Shown here one piece after another: positions 29,373 to 36,550 of a stretch of 64,000 bases of DNA. Within the stretch, counting starts at the first letter, position 1, and every line of letters starts with the position of its first letter. Source of the stretch: Vibrio hepatarius. GTDB lineage: Bacteria > Pseudomonadota > Gammaproteobacteria > Enterobacterales > Vibrionaceae. The notes beneath the pieces were generated by a model. That model searched no databases. It was not told where the DNA came from and saw nothing but the letters and a program-made list of their open reading frames with translations. The stretch covers positions 1 to 64,000 of the forward strand of contig NZ_JAATOO010000025.1 of NCBI RefSeq assembly GCF_011806575.1, given 5' to 3'. Position numbers and translations under genes: made by a program.

Positions 29373-29821
29373 CTGTATCCGTCCTGTATGATCCATGTTA
29401 AACCAGGTAACACCTGATACAACAAATGAAAATATGTTGTGTTTCTTCATTATTGGTTGATTTTCGCTGTATACAAATCAACCGTTTATAAGCGTAGGAA
29501 AGGATCTGTGAATTCTCAAATGTATAATTTAAATAGAATTTTGATTGGACTCACAAACCCGATCTGCAATTAGAATGACGAAGTGTTAACGGAATGTAAA
29601 TAGTGCAAGGGTTCACATTACTGGTGCAACAGAATACACACGCTAAACCAATGTCTGAATACGAGTTTAAGAATTGTTGATAAGAATCATTTTAGTTTTT
29701 AATGCTAAAAATAGTTATAAATTCGGTGAATTATTTTATATGGAAGGCTGACCCATTTAAGTTGTTGCCCTATTTTTGGTAGTATCGTCCAATTAGTCAG
29801 TCGAATTATTCAAGGAATGAA
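29373..29821. other. divergent control region between aapJ and the CysG-like gene
   Basis: The 449 AT-rich bases hold no credible gene. Two perfect dyads lie upstream of aapJ: CAGGT-AAC-ACCTG (29404-29416) and GGTTGATTT/AAATCAACC around 11 bases (29455-29483). No convincing sigma70 promoter stands out for the rightward gene. AAGGAATGAA just before 29822 is its ribosome site. Confidence 0.5.
29455..29483. promoter_or_regulatory. candidate operator: 9-base inverted repeat upstream of aapJ
   Basis: GGTTGATTT (29455-29463) and AAATCAACC (29475-29483) are exact complements. The site lies about 85-110 bases upstream of aapJ, near the expected promoter. The regulator is unknown. Confidence 0.35.
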
Positions 29822-30757
29822 ATGCAGTATTTTCCACTGTTTTTGAATCTCAAAGGCAAACCTGTACTTGTTGTGGGTGGCGGTGAAGTTGCGTGCCGTA
29901 AAGTAGACACATTAGTTAGGGCAGGGGCGATGGTGACCATCGTATCACCGCAAATAGAAGACTACTTAAGAACGCTTGTAGATTCACAAGAGTGTATCTG
30001 GATCCAGAATTTCTATTCCAAGGAGTTGCTTGATGCGAAGTTCGTTCAAGTCTGGGCGACTACAGACAACCCTGAACTCAACCACCAAGTTCACCGAGAC
30101 GCAAAGCAACTTGGTATCTTGGTTAATGTGGTTGATGACCTACCGTACTGCGACTTCATTACCCCTTCGATTATCAACCGTGGACGTATTCAACTGGCGA
30201 TCTCAAGCGGTGGCGCCTCGCCAGTTTTGGTGAGAAATATTCGAGAGAAGCTTGAAGCTTCGCTACCGCATAACTTAGCCTTGCTTGCTGATTATGGTGC
30301 GTCTAAGCGTAATGATATCAAGCAGGCTTTACCGAGTGTTGATTCTCGGCGTAAGTTTTGGGAGAACTTCTTTGCTGACCCACGTAGTGATAAAGCAGAA
30401 ACTCGAGCAGAACTGGAAGCTTTGTATCAAGACACGTTGAAAAGTGGCGTCTCAGAGCAAGGAAGCATAACTTGGATTGATTTTGGCGACGATGTAGAAA
30501 TGTTGCCGATTAAAGCGCTGAGAATTATGCAGGAAGCGGAATTGGTGCTGTTCCCACAACAGTGTCCGTATGCATTTATTGATTTGACCAGGCGTGACGC
30601 AGAGAGAGGCGAATACGCTAGCGATAGCGAGCTTGCTGATAAACTGAGTGAAGCAAAGCAAAACAAACTGCGAATCGTGGTGTTTGTCCTGCCTAGTTCT
30701 GCGCAGTTTAACTTGCTTAAAAGCAACGACCTGCATATTAAACTTGGCAGTCAGTAG
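29822..30757 (+). CDS. precorrin-2 dehydrogenase/ferrochelatase (CysG N-domain) with a truncated methyltransferase-like tail
   Basis: A 311-residue protein. Residues 1 to about 205 match the CysG-B/Met8 part of siroheme synthase: LKGKPVLVVGGGEVACRKV (NAD-binding), ATTDNPELN, NVVDDLPYCDFITPS and the ISSGGASPVLVRNIREKLE segment. This part would oxidise precorrin-2 and insert Fe. The last 90 or so residues still resemble the start of the uroporphyrinogen methyltransferase domain (IKALRIMQEAELVLF, then LTRRDAERGEY), but the glycine-rich SAM loop is replaced and the protein stops there. Full CysG is about 460 residues. The methyltransferase would have to be a separate protein. A bidirectional terminator follows. 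Confidence 0.82.
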   Translation: MQYFPLFLNLKGKPVLVVGGGEVACRKVDTLVRAGAMVTIVSPQIEDYLRTLVDSQECIWIQNFYSKELLDAKFVQVWATTDNPELNHQVHRDAKQLGILVNVVDDLPYCDFITPSIINRGRIQLAISSGGASPVLVRNIREKLEASLPHNLALLADYGASKRNDIKQALPSVDSRRKFWENFFADPRSDKAETRAELEALYQDTLKSGVSEQGSITWIDFGDDVEMLPIKALRIMQEAELVLFPQQCPYAFIDLTRRDAERGEYASDSELADKLSEAKQNKLRIVVFVLPSSAQFNLLKSNDLHIKLGSQ

Positions 30758-30775
30758 ATTTCGTACCGAAAATGT

Positions 30776-30802
30776 AAAAAAACCGCCAAAAGGCGGTTTT
30801 TT
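30776..30802. terminator. bidirectional terminator between the CysG-like gene and yajQ
   Basis: AAAAAACCGCC (30777-30787) and GGCGGTTTTTT (30792-30802) form a stem with an AAAA loop and T-runs on both strands. It lies between convergent genes ending at 30757 and 30822. Confidence 0.9.
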
Positions 30803-30821
30803 CTATATAGCGTATAAGCGC

Positions 30822-31307
30822 TTAGTCGCGGAAGTTTTCGTACTGGAACGGCTGACCTAGCTCGGCCTCGCGGATCAGTGCAATTGTTGCTTGCAGATCA
30901 TCGCGTTTTTTACCTGTAACACGTACTTTTTCACCTTGGATAGATGCTTGCACTTTTAGCTTGGCATCTTTGATCGCTTTCACGACTTTCTTCGCCATTG
31001 GCGTATCAATACCTTGTTTGAACACAACAACTTGGTGCCACTTCTTACCTGTTGCTTCTTCAGGCTTTGCTTCCATCGCGTTAACGTCTACACCACGCTT
31101 TGACAGGTGAGAGCGCAAGATATCGCGCATTTGCTTGAGCTGGAAGTCGCCTTCAGCGTTCAATTTTACTGATTCATCTTTTTGCATCTCAAACGATGCT
31201 TCTACACCACGAAAATCAAAACGAGTAGACAGCTCACGAGAAGCGTTGTCTACTGCGTTACGCAGTTCAACAGTATCGATTTCAGATACGATATCAAAAG
31301 ATGGCAT
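30822..31307 (-). CDS. yajQ: YajQ family nucleotide-binding protein
   Basis: Cytoplasmic protein of 161 residues with the UPF0234 pattern ([11 protein letters not shown] at the start, [27 protein letters not shown], ending in PFQYENFRD). Members bind nucleotides and, in Xanthomonas, cyclic di-GMP; the role in Vibrio is unclear. AGAGGAAAC precedes the ATG. It follows the DAHP synthase gene by 21 bases on the same strand. Confidence 0.93.
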   Translation of the reverse strand: MPSFDIVSEIDTVELRNAVDNASRELSTRFDFRGVEASFEMQKDESVKLNAEGDFQLKQMRDILRSHLSKRGVDVNAMEAKPEEATGKKWHQVVVFKQGIDTPMAKKVVKAIKDAKLKVQASIQGEKVRVTGKKRDDLQATIALIREAELGQPFQYENFRD

Positions 31308-31328
31308 TATAGTTTCCTCTGATTGTAT

Positions 31329-32378
31329 TTATCGCGCTTTAACAGCAGCGGCCAACATGTCCAACATTTTAGCTGTGTCTTCCCAGCTCAGACAAGGGTC
31401 AGTGATCGATTGACCATAAGCTAGATTGTTGATGTCTGCCATAGACTGGTTGCCTTCAACAATAAAGCTCTCTGCCATGATGCCAGCCACTTGGTTTTTA
31501 CCTGATTTAATTTGCTCACAGATATCTTGAGCTACTTCTAGCTGCTTTCTGTGTTGTTTTTGACAGTTAGCGTGGCTGAAGTCGACAACTAGGCGTTGCG
31601 GCAAACCAAATTCTGCCAGTTGTTTACACGCGTTTTCGACTGACTCAGCATCAAAGTTTGGCCCTTTGTCGCCACCACGAAGGATCACGTGACCAAATGG
31701 GTTGCCGCTGGTGCGGTATACCGTCATACGTCCATTCTTGTCTGGAGAATAGAAGTAGTGAGAGGCTTTTGACGCGCGAATTGCATCGATTGCAATCTTA
31801 ATGTTGCCGTTCGTACCGTTTTTAAAACCAACAGGGCATGACAACGCAGACGCCATTTCACGGTGGATTTGAGACTCAGTAGTACGGGCACCAATCGCGC
31901 CCCATGAGATCAAGTCTGCGATGTACTGGCCGGTGATCATATCGAGAAACTCGGTCGCAGTGGCAAGGCCAAGTTTGTTAATGTCTAAAAGCAGTTTACG
32001 CGCCTTGTGAAGGCCTGCTTCAAGTGCGTAAGAACCGTCTAGGTTCGGGTCAGTAATTAGTCCTTTCCAACCTACAACCGTGCGTGGCTTTTCAAAGTAG
32101 GTACGCATAACGATGAATAATTCATCTTTATGAAGATCTTGCACATGCGCTAAACGCTCTGCGTAATCAAGTGCGGCATTGGTATCGTGTACTGAGCATG
32201 GACCTACAATCACAAGGAGACGCTCATCTTCTCCTATTAGAATTTTTTCAATCTGACGACGAGACTCAGCTATGCGTTCCGCGACATCGTCCGTAATAGG
32301 GTGGGCGCTTCCTAGCTCTGCCGGAGTTGGCATTGGACCCAAAGGTTGGGTTCTTAATTCATCGGTTTTGAGTGGCAT
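31329..32378 (-). CDS. aroH: 3-deoxy-7-phosphoheptulonate (DAHP) synthase, AroH type
   Basis: First enzyme of aromatic amino-acid synthesis, joining PEP and erythrose-4-phosphate (349 residues). Core motifs are GPCSVHD, RTYFEKPRT, GWKGLI, GARTTESQIHREMAS, PVGFKNGT and VDFSHANCQKQH. By my recollection of the three E. coli isozymes, many diagnostic stretches (TDELRT at the start, SRRQIEKIL, TATEFLDM, PDKNGRMT) agree best with tryptophan-sensitive AroH. Vibrio homologues are often labelled aroG. Start at 32378 rather than 32444, because family members begin near MPLKTDELRT. Confidence 0.88.
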   Translation of the reverse strand: MPLKTDELRTQPLGPMPTPAELGSAHPITDDVAERIAESRRQIEKILIGEDERLLVIVGPCSVHDTNAALDYAERLAHVQDLHKDELFIVMRTYFEKPRTVVGWKGLITDPNLDGSYALEAGLHKARKLLLDINKLGLATATEFLDMITGQYIADLISWGAIGARTTESQIHREMASALSCPVGFKNGTNGNIKIAIDAIRASKASHYFYSPDKNGRMTVYRTSGNPFGHVILRGGDKGPNFDAESVENACKQLAEFGLPQRLVVDFSHANCQKQHRKQLEVAQDICEQIKSGKNQVAGIMAESFIVEGNQSMADINNLAYGQSITDPCLSWEDTAKMLDMLAAAVKAR

Positions 32379-32587
32379 ACTGTAGCCTGTTCTTTTTATT
32401 GCGAAGCGATAAAGATAACGGAAACATTCAAAGGAATAAACCACTTATCGACATTCTTCATGTGGTTAAAGCGTAAAGTGAAAAACTATGCATTTTTATG
32501 GCTTAAAAATGTTATTTACTCTTGTGCTCGATTATATCAATGGGTATGTTTTGTATAACAATAAATAACGCTATGCACGGAGCAGTA

Positions 32588-33475
32588 ATGAGTCTAGAAA
32601 CTTCAAGTGGTTTGCATCCAGCACTTATTTTAGGAGAGTCACTTCCCGCGATTGATTCTGTAAGCGGTGATGCTCATCTTTTTGTATCCCTATCTGACAT
32701 GATTATGGAGCATGTCTTTTACCATCCTGAATTTGGTCGTATCTCAGAACAACTTGATAGCGTCGAATCGGCGTCGATTGCCGCTATTTTGGGTGAGGTT
32801 GCGCTAGAGGAACATTTTGTCTCGACACTGACTCAACAGATCCTGAGTAGCATTAAACCAGAGCACAAAGCGATTCGCGTCAGTTTAAGCAATGCTGAGA
32901 GCTATAGCTTCAGCTCGCTACTGGGTGGGAAAGTAGAAGAAGCTGAAATCAACCCCGCGTTAGGTTTGCGCGGCGTGTCTCGTTTTGCTTCTGAGCAGTT
33001 TAGCCATACTTTTGCCCTTGAGTGCAAGGTGATTAAAGCGTTGCAAGAGCAGGGCATTACGGTCGAAATCGTTGTACCCTTTGTTCGCGCTCTGTCAGAT
33101 GCGGCAAAAGTCATCGACCTGCTTGCGGAACAAGGTTTACCGCGTGGCTTGAACGGACTCAAAGTGTTTTACACCATTGACGTTCCGTCTGCGGCACTGT
33201 TGGCAGAAAGACTGTTGCATTACTTTGACGGTGTGGTGATTAATTTGGAAAACTTGGCGCAGTTTACGCTTGGTGTCGATCGCTTTAACGAAAAACTTAG
33301 CTATTTGTTTGACCCACAAAGTGAGGCAGTGCTTGACCTTATTATCATGACAACTAAAGCGGTTTCTGCGAGCAATAAAACGGTGCTTATCGCGAGCAGT
33401 GGCTTAGCGGACTACCCAAAAATTCAGGAATACATTGTTGAAAACCCACAAATTGAAACAGTAGTGACAATGTAA
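32588..33475 (+). CDS. PEP synthase C-terminal-domain protein, probably catalytically inactive
   Basis: A 295-residue protein. From about residue 120 it resembles the PEP-binding TIM barrel of phosphoenolpyruvate synthase (NPALGLRGVSRFASEQFSHTFALEC, then VEIVVPFVRALSDA and GLPRGLNGLKVFY). It has no ATP-grasp and no phospho-His domain. Key residues are changed: the metal-site motif IGSNDMTQ reads INLENLAQ, and the catalytic Cys of GICGQGPSD is replaced (IASSGLADYP). A regulatory or structural role is more likely than catalysis. GGAGCAGTA precedes the ATG at 32588. Not in an obvious operon. Confidence 0.75.
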   Translation: MSLETSSGLHPALILGESLPAIDSVSGDAHLFVSLSDMIMEHVFYHPEFGRISEQLDSVESASIAAILGEVALEEHFVSTLTQQILSSIKPEHKAIRVSLSNAESYSFSSLLGGKVEEAEINPALGLRGVSRFASEQFSHTFALECKVIKALQEQGITVEIVVPFVRALSDAAKVIDLLAEQGLPRGLNGLKVFYTIDVPSAALLAERLLHYFDGVVINLENLAQFTLGVDRFNEKLSYLFDPQSEAVLDLIIMTTKAVSASNKTVLIASSGLADYPKIQEYIVENPQIETVVTM

Positions 33476-33588
33476 CTTTTAGTTGGGGTAATCCTCACTG
33501 TTATTAAGGCTAATGTTAATAAAATGTTGACATTGGCCTTTGTTCGTTATGAACTGGGGTGGATAAAAACTACTAATCGGACCACCTT

Positions 33589-34068
33589 ATGCTCTCTCCC
33601 TTAACTAAAGCAAATCTCTATTTAAAGTCGTTTGGCTTTTTCAAAGTTCCTTTAATTTGGATTTGCAGGCCTAAAATTCTCAAACTGGATCGCAACAGTG
33701 TTGAGATTAAGATCCCTCTAAAACGAAAAACTAAGAACCACTTAAACAGCATGTATTTTGGTGTGCTTGCGGTTGGCGCAGATGTGGCTGGTGGCTTTAT
33801 GGCAATGAGTAAAGCTCAGGAGCGTGGCGAGAAGGTTTCGCTTGCGTTTAAAGCAGTAGAGGGGCAGTTCCTAAAGCGCCCTGAGGCCGATGTGCATTTT
33901 GTATGCGATGACGGCCCGCTGATTGACAAGATGTTAGACGAAACCTTTGAGACCGGAGAAAGGGTTAATCAAGCGGTTAAAATTACCGCCATTTGCCCGT
34001 CTCTGCATGGTAACGAACCGATGGCGGAATTTATGCTTACTCTTTCACTGAAGAAAATGGGTGGCTGA
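33589..34068 (+). CDS. DUF4442 hotdog-fold protein, possible thioesterase
   Basis: A 159-residue protein with the DUF4442/PaaI-like pattern: IPLKRKTKNHLNSMYFGVLAVGADVAGG corresponds to the hotdog helix, where NHLNSMYFG replaces the usual active-site segment. Related proteins hydrolyse acyl-CoA; substrate unknown. The 3' end overlaps the convergent gene at 34037 by 32 bases. Confidence 0.7.
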   Translation: MLSPLTKANLYLKSFGFFKVPLIWICRPKILKLDRNSVEIKIPLKRKTKNHLNSMYFGVLAVGADVAGGFMAMSKAQERGEKVSLAFKAVEGQFLKRPEADVHFVCDDGPLIDKMLDETFETGERVNQAVKITAICPSLHGNEPMAEFMLTLSLKKMGG

Positions 34069-35422
34069 TGTCATCCACTTCGATTTGTTCAACCGCGACG
34101 ATCTTGCTTCGGTTTAGTACTATCTTCCAGCGATAGTATTTCGGATTACCGTCGTGGTTGTTCTCCTTCGCAATCAAGTTGATAAGGTGGCGCTTTTCCA
34201 CCGATTCTCGACTGACTTGACCGTTATTTAAGGTGTACACCTTATTTGACCCTTTATCCATCAAACGCATCAACGGGCGCATGCTGACGAGCAAAGACTC
34301 GCGTGTTTCCTCATAACCACTCATAAATTTTGAGGTCGACATTTCCACCGCAGAGCGATAGTGGAGAATGTTCTCTTCTCTCTGTACGACTCGTTTTTTA
34401 CGGATTAACTTAATTCTGTCCGGAAGTTTTTCCAGCGATTTATAGTCGAGCCATTCGAGTTTCTGTCCGACGGCTTTTTTTGTGGTTGGGTCCAAATAGA
34501 GCTTTCGCCACTTTGGCCGACCTTTTCGAAGCCAACGCCACATCACATCGCGCAAGTCGTCTTTGAAGATTTCACGCAGCGCATAGACGAAAGACATTAA
34601 AACGATAAACGAGACGGTAATTTCGCCCCAGTAGTCACGTGCCAGAATCGCGGTGATGGTTACGAACACCATGACGAAACCAGTCGCACTGCCTTTTACC
34701 ATACGTTTCATGTTTTTGCCGAGCGACTGCGTTTTCTCCTGTAGTACAACAGGGTGTTCAATCAAGCGGCGCAGTAGGCGCATCTTGTTGCTAAGCCGCG
34801 TTACGTCGTCACGTACACTTTCCGAGTTGTAGTTGTTGAGCTTACGATGCGCAGCTTCTTTCTCAACGATTGCTAACAGGCTTTCTTTAATCGATTTGTA
34901 TTCGCCTTCACGTGGCATATGGGCAACTAAAGACATCAATCGCTGGCCTGTATACCAAGAGAGATAATTATCGATGTTGGCGTAGTAGCGCTTTAAACTT
35001 TCTTCGTAAGGAATACCACGACGGAGCTTTTTAAGGATATCGAGTGCCAAGTTGATGACTTCATCGACTTCATCAATCGTCACGGATTCTTTGTTGTTTT
35101 CGTTGAGTTGGCTGATAGCTTTATCCAGCGCGATGACGTACTGGTAAGCGAACAAACTCAAACTTACTCGGTATTGGGTAGAGGAGAGTCGGCCGCGTTT
35201 TGCTAGGCGGCTGTGAACCAAAGGTAGAAGCGTTTTGTCACTGTAATAAGCCCGTTTCTGAACCAGAGATTCGTAGTAAAACTCACTCTCTTTCAGAACA
35301 TCTGCAGAAAGACCTAACTCACCGGGAATGAAAAAGTACAAGTCGACAGTCGATTTCTTGGTTGAAGCCATCGCGTGAGATACTTTTAAGGTGATGCCGT
35401 CCTGCTTATCAACGGTGATCAA
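34037..35422 (-). CDS. conserved membrane protein of unknown function
   Basis: I do not recognise the family. With the TTG at 35422 the product has 461 residues. It has a soluble N-terminal part rich in charged helices, two adjacent transmembrane segments (about residues 255-300: GFVMVFVTITAILA and the ITVSFIVLMSFVYAL stretch), then a basic cytoplasmic C-terminal half. TTG is preferred because AGGAGC (35434-35429) lies 6 bases upstream; the ATG at 35371 has no ribosome site and the longest frame runs to 35485 without one. Convergent 32-base overlap with the DUF4442 gene; divergent from cvfB. Confidence 0.7.
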   Translation of the reverse strand: MITVDKQDGITLKVSHAMASTKKSTVDLYFFIPGELGLSADVLKESEFYYESLVQKRAYYSDKTLLPLVHSRLAKRGRLSSTQYRVSLSLFAYQYVIALDKAISQLNENNKESVTIDEVDEVINLALDILKKLRRGIPYEESLKRYYANIDNYLSWYTGQRLMSLVAHMPREGEYKSIKESLLAIVEKEAAHRKLNNYNSESVRDDVTRLSNKMRLLRRLIEHPVVLQEKTQSLGKNMKRMVKGSATGFVMVFVTITAILARDYWGEITVSFIVLMSFVYALREIFKDDLRDVMWRWLRKGRPKWRKLYLDPTTKKAVGQKLEWLDYKSLEKLPDRIKLIRKKRVVQREENILHYRSAVEMSTSKFMSGYEETRESLLVSMRPLMRLMDKGSNKVYTLNNGQVSRESVEKRHLINLIAKENNHDGNPKYYRWKIVLNRSKIVAVEQIEVDDISHPFSSVKE

Positions 35423-35476
35423 TGAAAAGCTCCTAAAAAAGTGTGAATAACTGGCGAAAGCATAACAGAGATTCGT

Positions 35477-35482
35477 TATAAT
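35477..35482 (+). promoter_or_regulatory. -10 element of the cvfB promoter
   Basis: TATAAT lies 30 bases upstream of the cvfB ATG, predicting a start near 35489. No strong -35 hexamer is visible 17 bases upstream. Confidence 0.45.
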
Positions 35483-35511
35483 CACCGCAAATTTAACAAG
35501 AGACAGTTTAA

Positions 35512-36345
35512 ATGATTAAAGTTGGTCAGATTAACCACTTAGAAGTAGTGAAAAAGGCAGATTTCGGCGTGTTTTTGGATGCTGGCGATTACGGTAGCGT
35601 GTTGTTACCTAACCGTTTTGTTCCTGAAGGCACTGAGGTAGGTAACACTATTGATGCATTTTTATACTTCGATTCTGATAGCCAGCTGGTCGCTACAACT
35701 GAAACGCCAATCGCACAAGTCGGCGAGTGGGGTCTAATGAAAATTGAAGGTGTGAATAGCACCGGTGCATTCGCTAACTGGGGCATCAAAGGCAAAGACC
35801 TATTGATTCCGTTTAGCGAGCAGCGTGCGCGCTTCACTGCTGGACAAAACGTATTGGTTTACGTCTACACAGACAAAGCGTCTGGACGTATTGTCGGTAC
35901 AACAAAATTCAACAAACTGTTGGATAAAACACCTGCGAACTACACCCGCAACCAACAGGTTTCTTTGATTATTGCTGAGCGCAGTGACTTAGGTTACAAA
36001 GCGATTGTTGAAGGTCAGCACTGGGGAATGATCTTCAAATCAGACGTGTTCGGTAAACTGTTCATTGGTAAGAAGCTCAAAGGTTACATCAAGAGCGTTC
36101 GTGACGACGGCAAGATTGATTTGTCACTGCAAAAGGTAGGCGTGGCGAAAATGGACGATTTGAGCGAGTCGATCCTTGAACTGTTGGAAAAGAAAGGTGG
36201 TTTCTTGCCATTGAATGACAAATCAAGCCCAGAGGCGATCTTTGCTGCGTTTCGTACCAGTAAGGGGACGTTTAAGAAGTCCATTGGCGGTCTGTACAAA
36301 CAAGGTAAGATCGTAATTGACCAAGACGGCATTCGACTGGCTTAA
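35512..36345 (+). CDS. cvfB: S1-domain RNA-binding protein CvfB family
   Basis: A 277-residue protein with tandem S1-like OB folds and a C-terminal winged helix. Seen are KVGQINHLEVVKKADFGVFLDAG, a second repeat around GEWGLMKIEGVNSTGAFANWG, and GYIKSVRDDGKIDLSLQ in the third S1 unit. The last 60 residues (ILELLEKKGGFLPLNDKSSPEAI) form the winged-helix end. CvfB affects virulence in Staphylococcus aureus; in Vibrio its job is unknown. Confidence 0.88.
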   Translation: MIKVGQINHLEVVKKADFGVFLDAGDYGSVLLPNRFVPEGTEVGNTIDAFLYFDSDSQLVATTETPIAQVGEWGLMKIEGVNSTGAFANWGIKGKDLLIPFSEQRARFTAGQNVLVYVYTDKASGRIVGTTKFNKLLDKTPANYTRNQQVSLIIAERSDLGYKAIVEGQHWGMIFKSDVFGKLFIGKKLKGYIKSVRDDGKIDLSLQKVGVAKMDDLSESILELLEKKGGFLPLNDKSSPEAIFAAFRTSKGTFKKSIGGLYKQGKIVIDQDGIRLA

Positions 36346-36389
36346 CACTGCTCTATCTTTGTGTGGGTTAACCAAGCGTTAACTCACAC

Positions 36390-36412
36390 AAAAAAAGCCC
36401 AAAGCGTTGGGC
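36390..36412 (-). terminator. rho-independent terminator of the small RNA (and of rsmF)
   Basis: On the minus strand GCCCAA pairs with TTGGGC (36412-36397), followed by seven T (complement of 36396-36390). It would end the small RNA and any read-through from rsmF. Confidence 0.85.
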
Positions 36413-36480
36413 GCTCTGGGCATAGGGGAAAGGGCTCTAAAAGAGCCTGCGCTAATTGTGTGAGCCTTTGTATGCTCAGT
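36390..36480 (-). ncRNA. sdsR: putative SdsR (RyeB/SraC) family small RNA
   Basis: Predicted 91-nt RNA on the minus strand. It has a GGCTCT/AGAGCC hairpin (36433-36447), a single-stranded CTTTCCCC, and an intrinsic terminator GCCCAA-CGCT-TTGGGC with seven T (36390-36412). The stretch TTAGCGCAGGCTCT, then AGAGCC and TTTCCC, closely resembles enterobacterial SdsR as I remember it. Upstream is CTAGACTTAG (36494-36485), a good sigmaS -10 (CTATACTT), placing the start at 36480. In E. coli sdsR lies a short distance downstream of rsmF (yebU), and here it lies directly downstream of rsmF. SdsR is a sigmaS-controlled, Hfq/ProQ-bound regulator of outer-membrane and mismatch-repair genes. Confidence 0.75.
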
Positions 36481-36487
36481 CTTTCTA

Positions 36488-36494
36488 AGTCTAG
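36488..36494 (-). promoter_or_regulatory. sigmaS-like -10 element of the small RNA
   Basis: CTAGACT followed by TAG on the minus strand matches the sigmaS extended -10 (CTATACTTA) with one change. It ends 7 bases before the proposed RNA start at 36480. Confidence 0.55.
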
Positions 36495-36550
36495 TGCATA
36501 CGTTACAATTAGCCAGAGCGCCTCAGAATTTCATACTGGGCTACTACCGT

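Noticed and set aside
32396-32461. Possible 21-residue leader peptide upstream of the DAHP synthase
   Set aside because: It has only one Trp, no ribosome site and no terminator/antiterminator pair after it.
36361-36387. Inverted repeat TGTGGGTTAAC/GTTAACTCACA as terminator of cvfB
   Set aside because: It is followed by A rather than T on the plus strand, so it does not fit an intrinsic terminator for cvfB.
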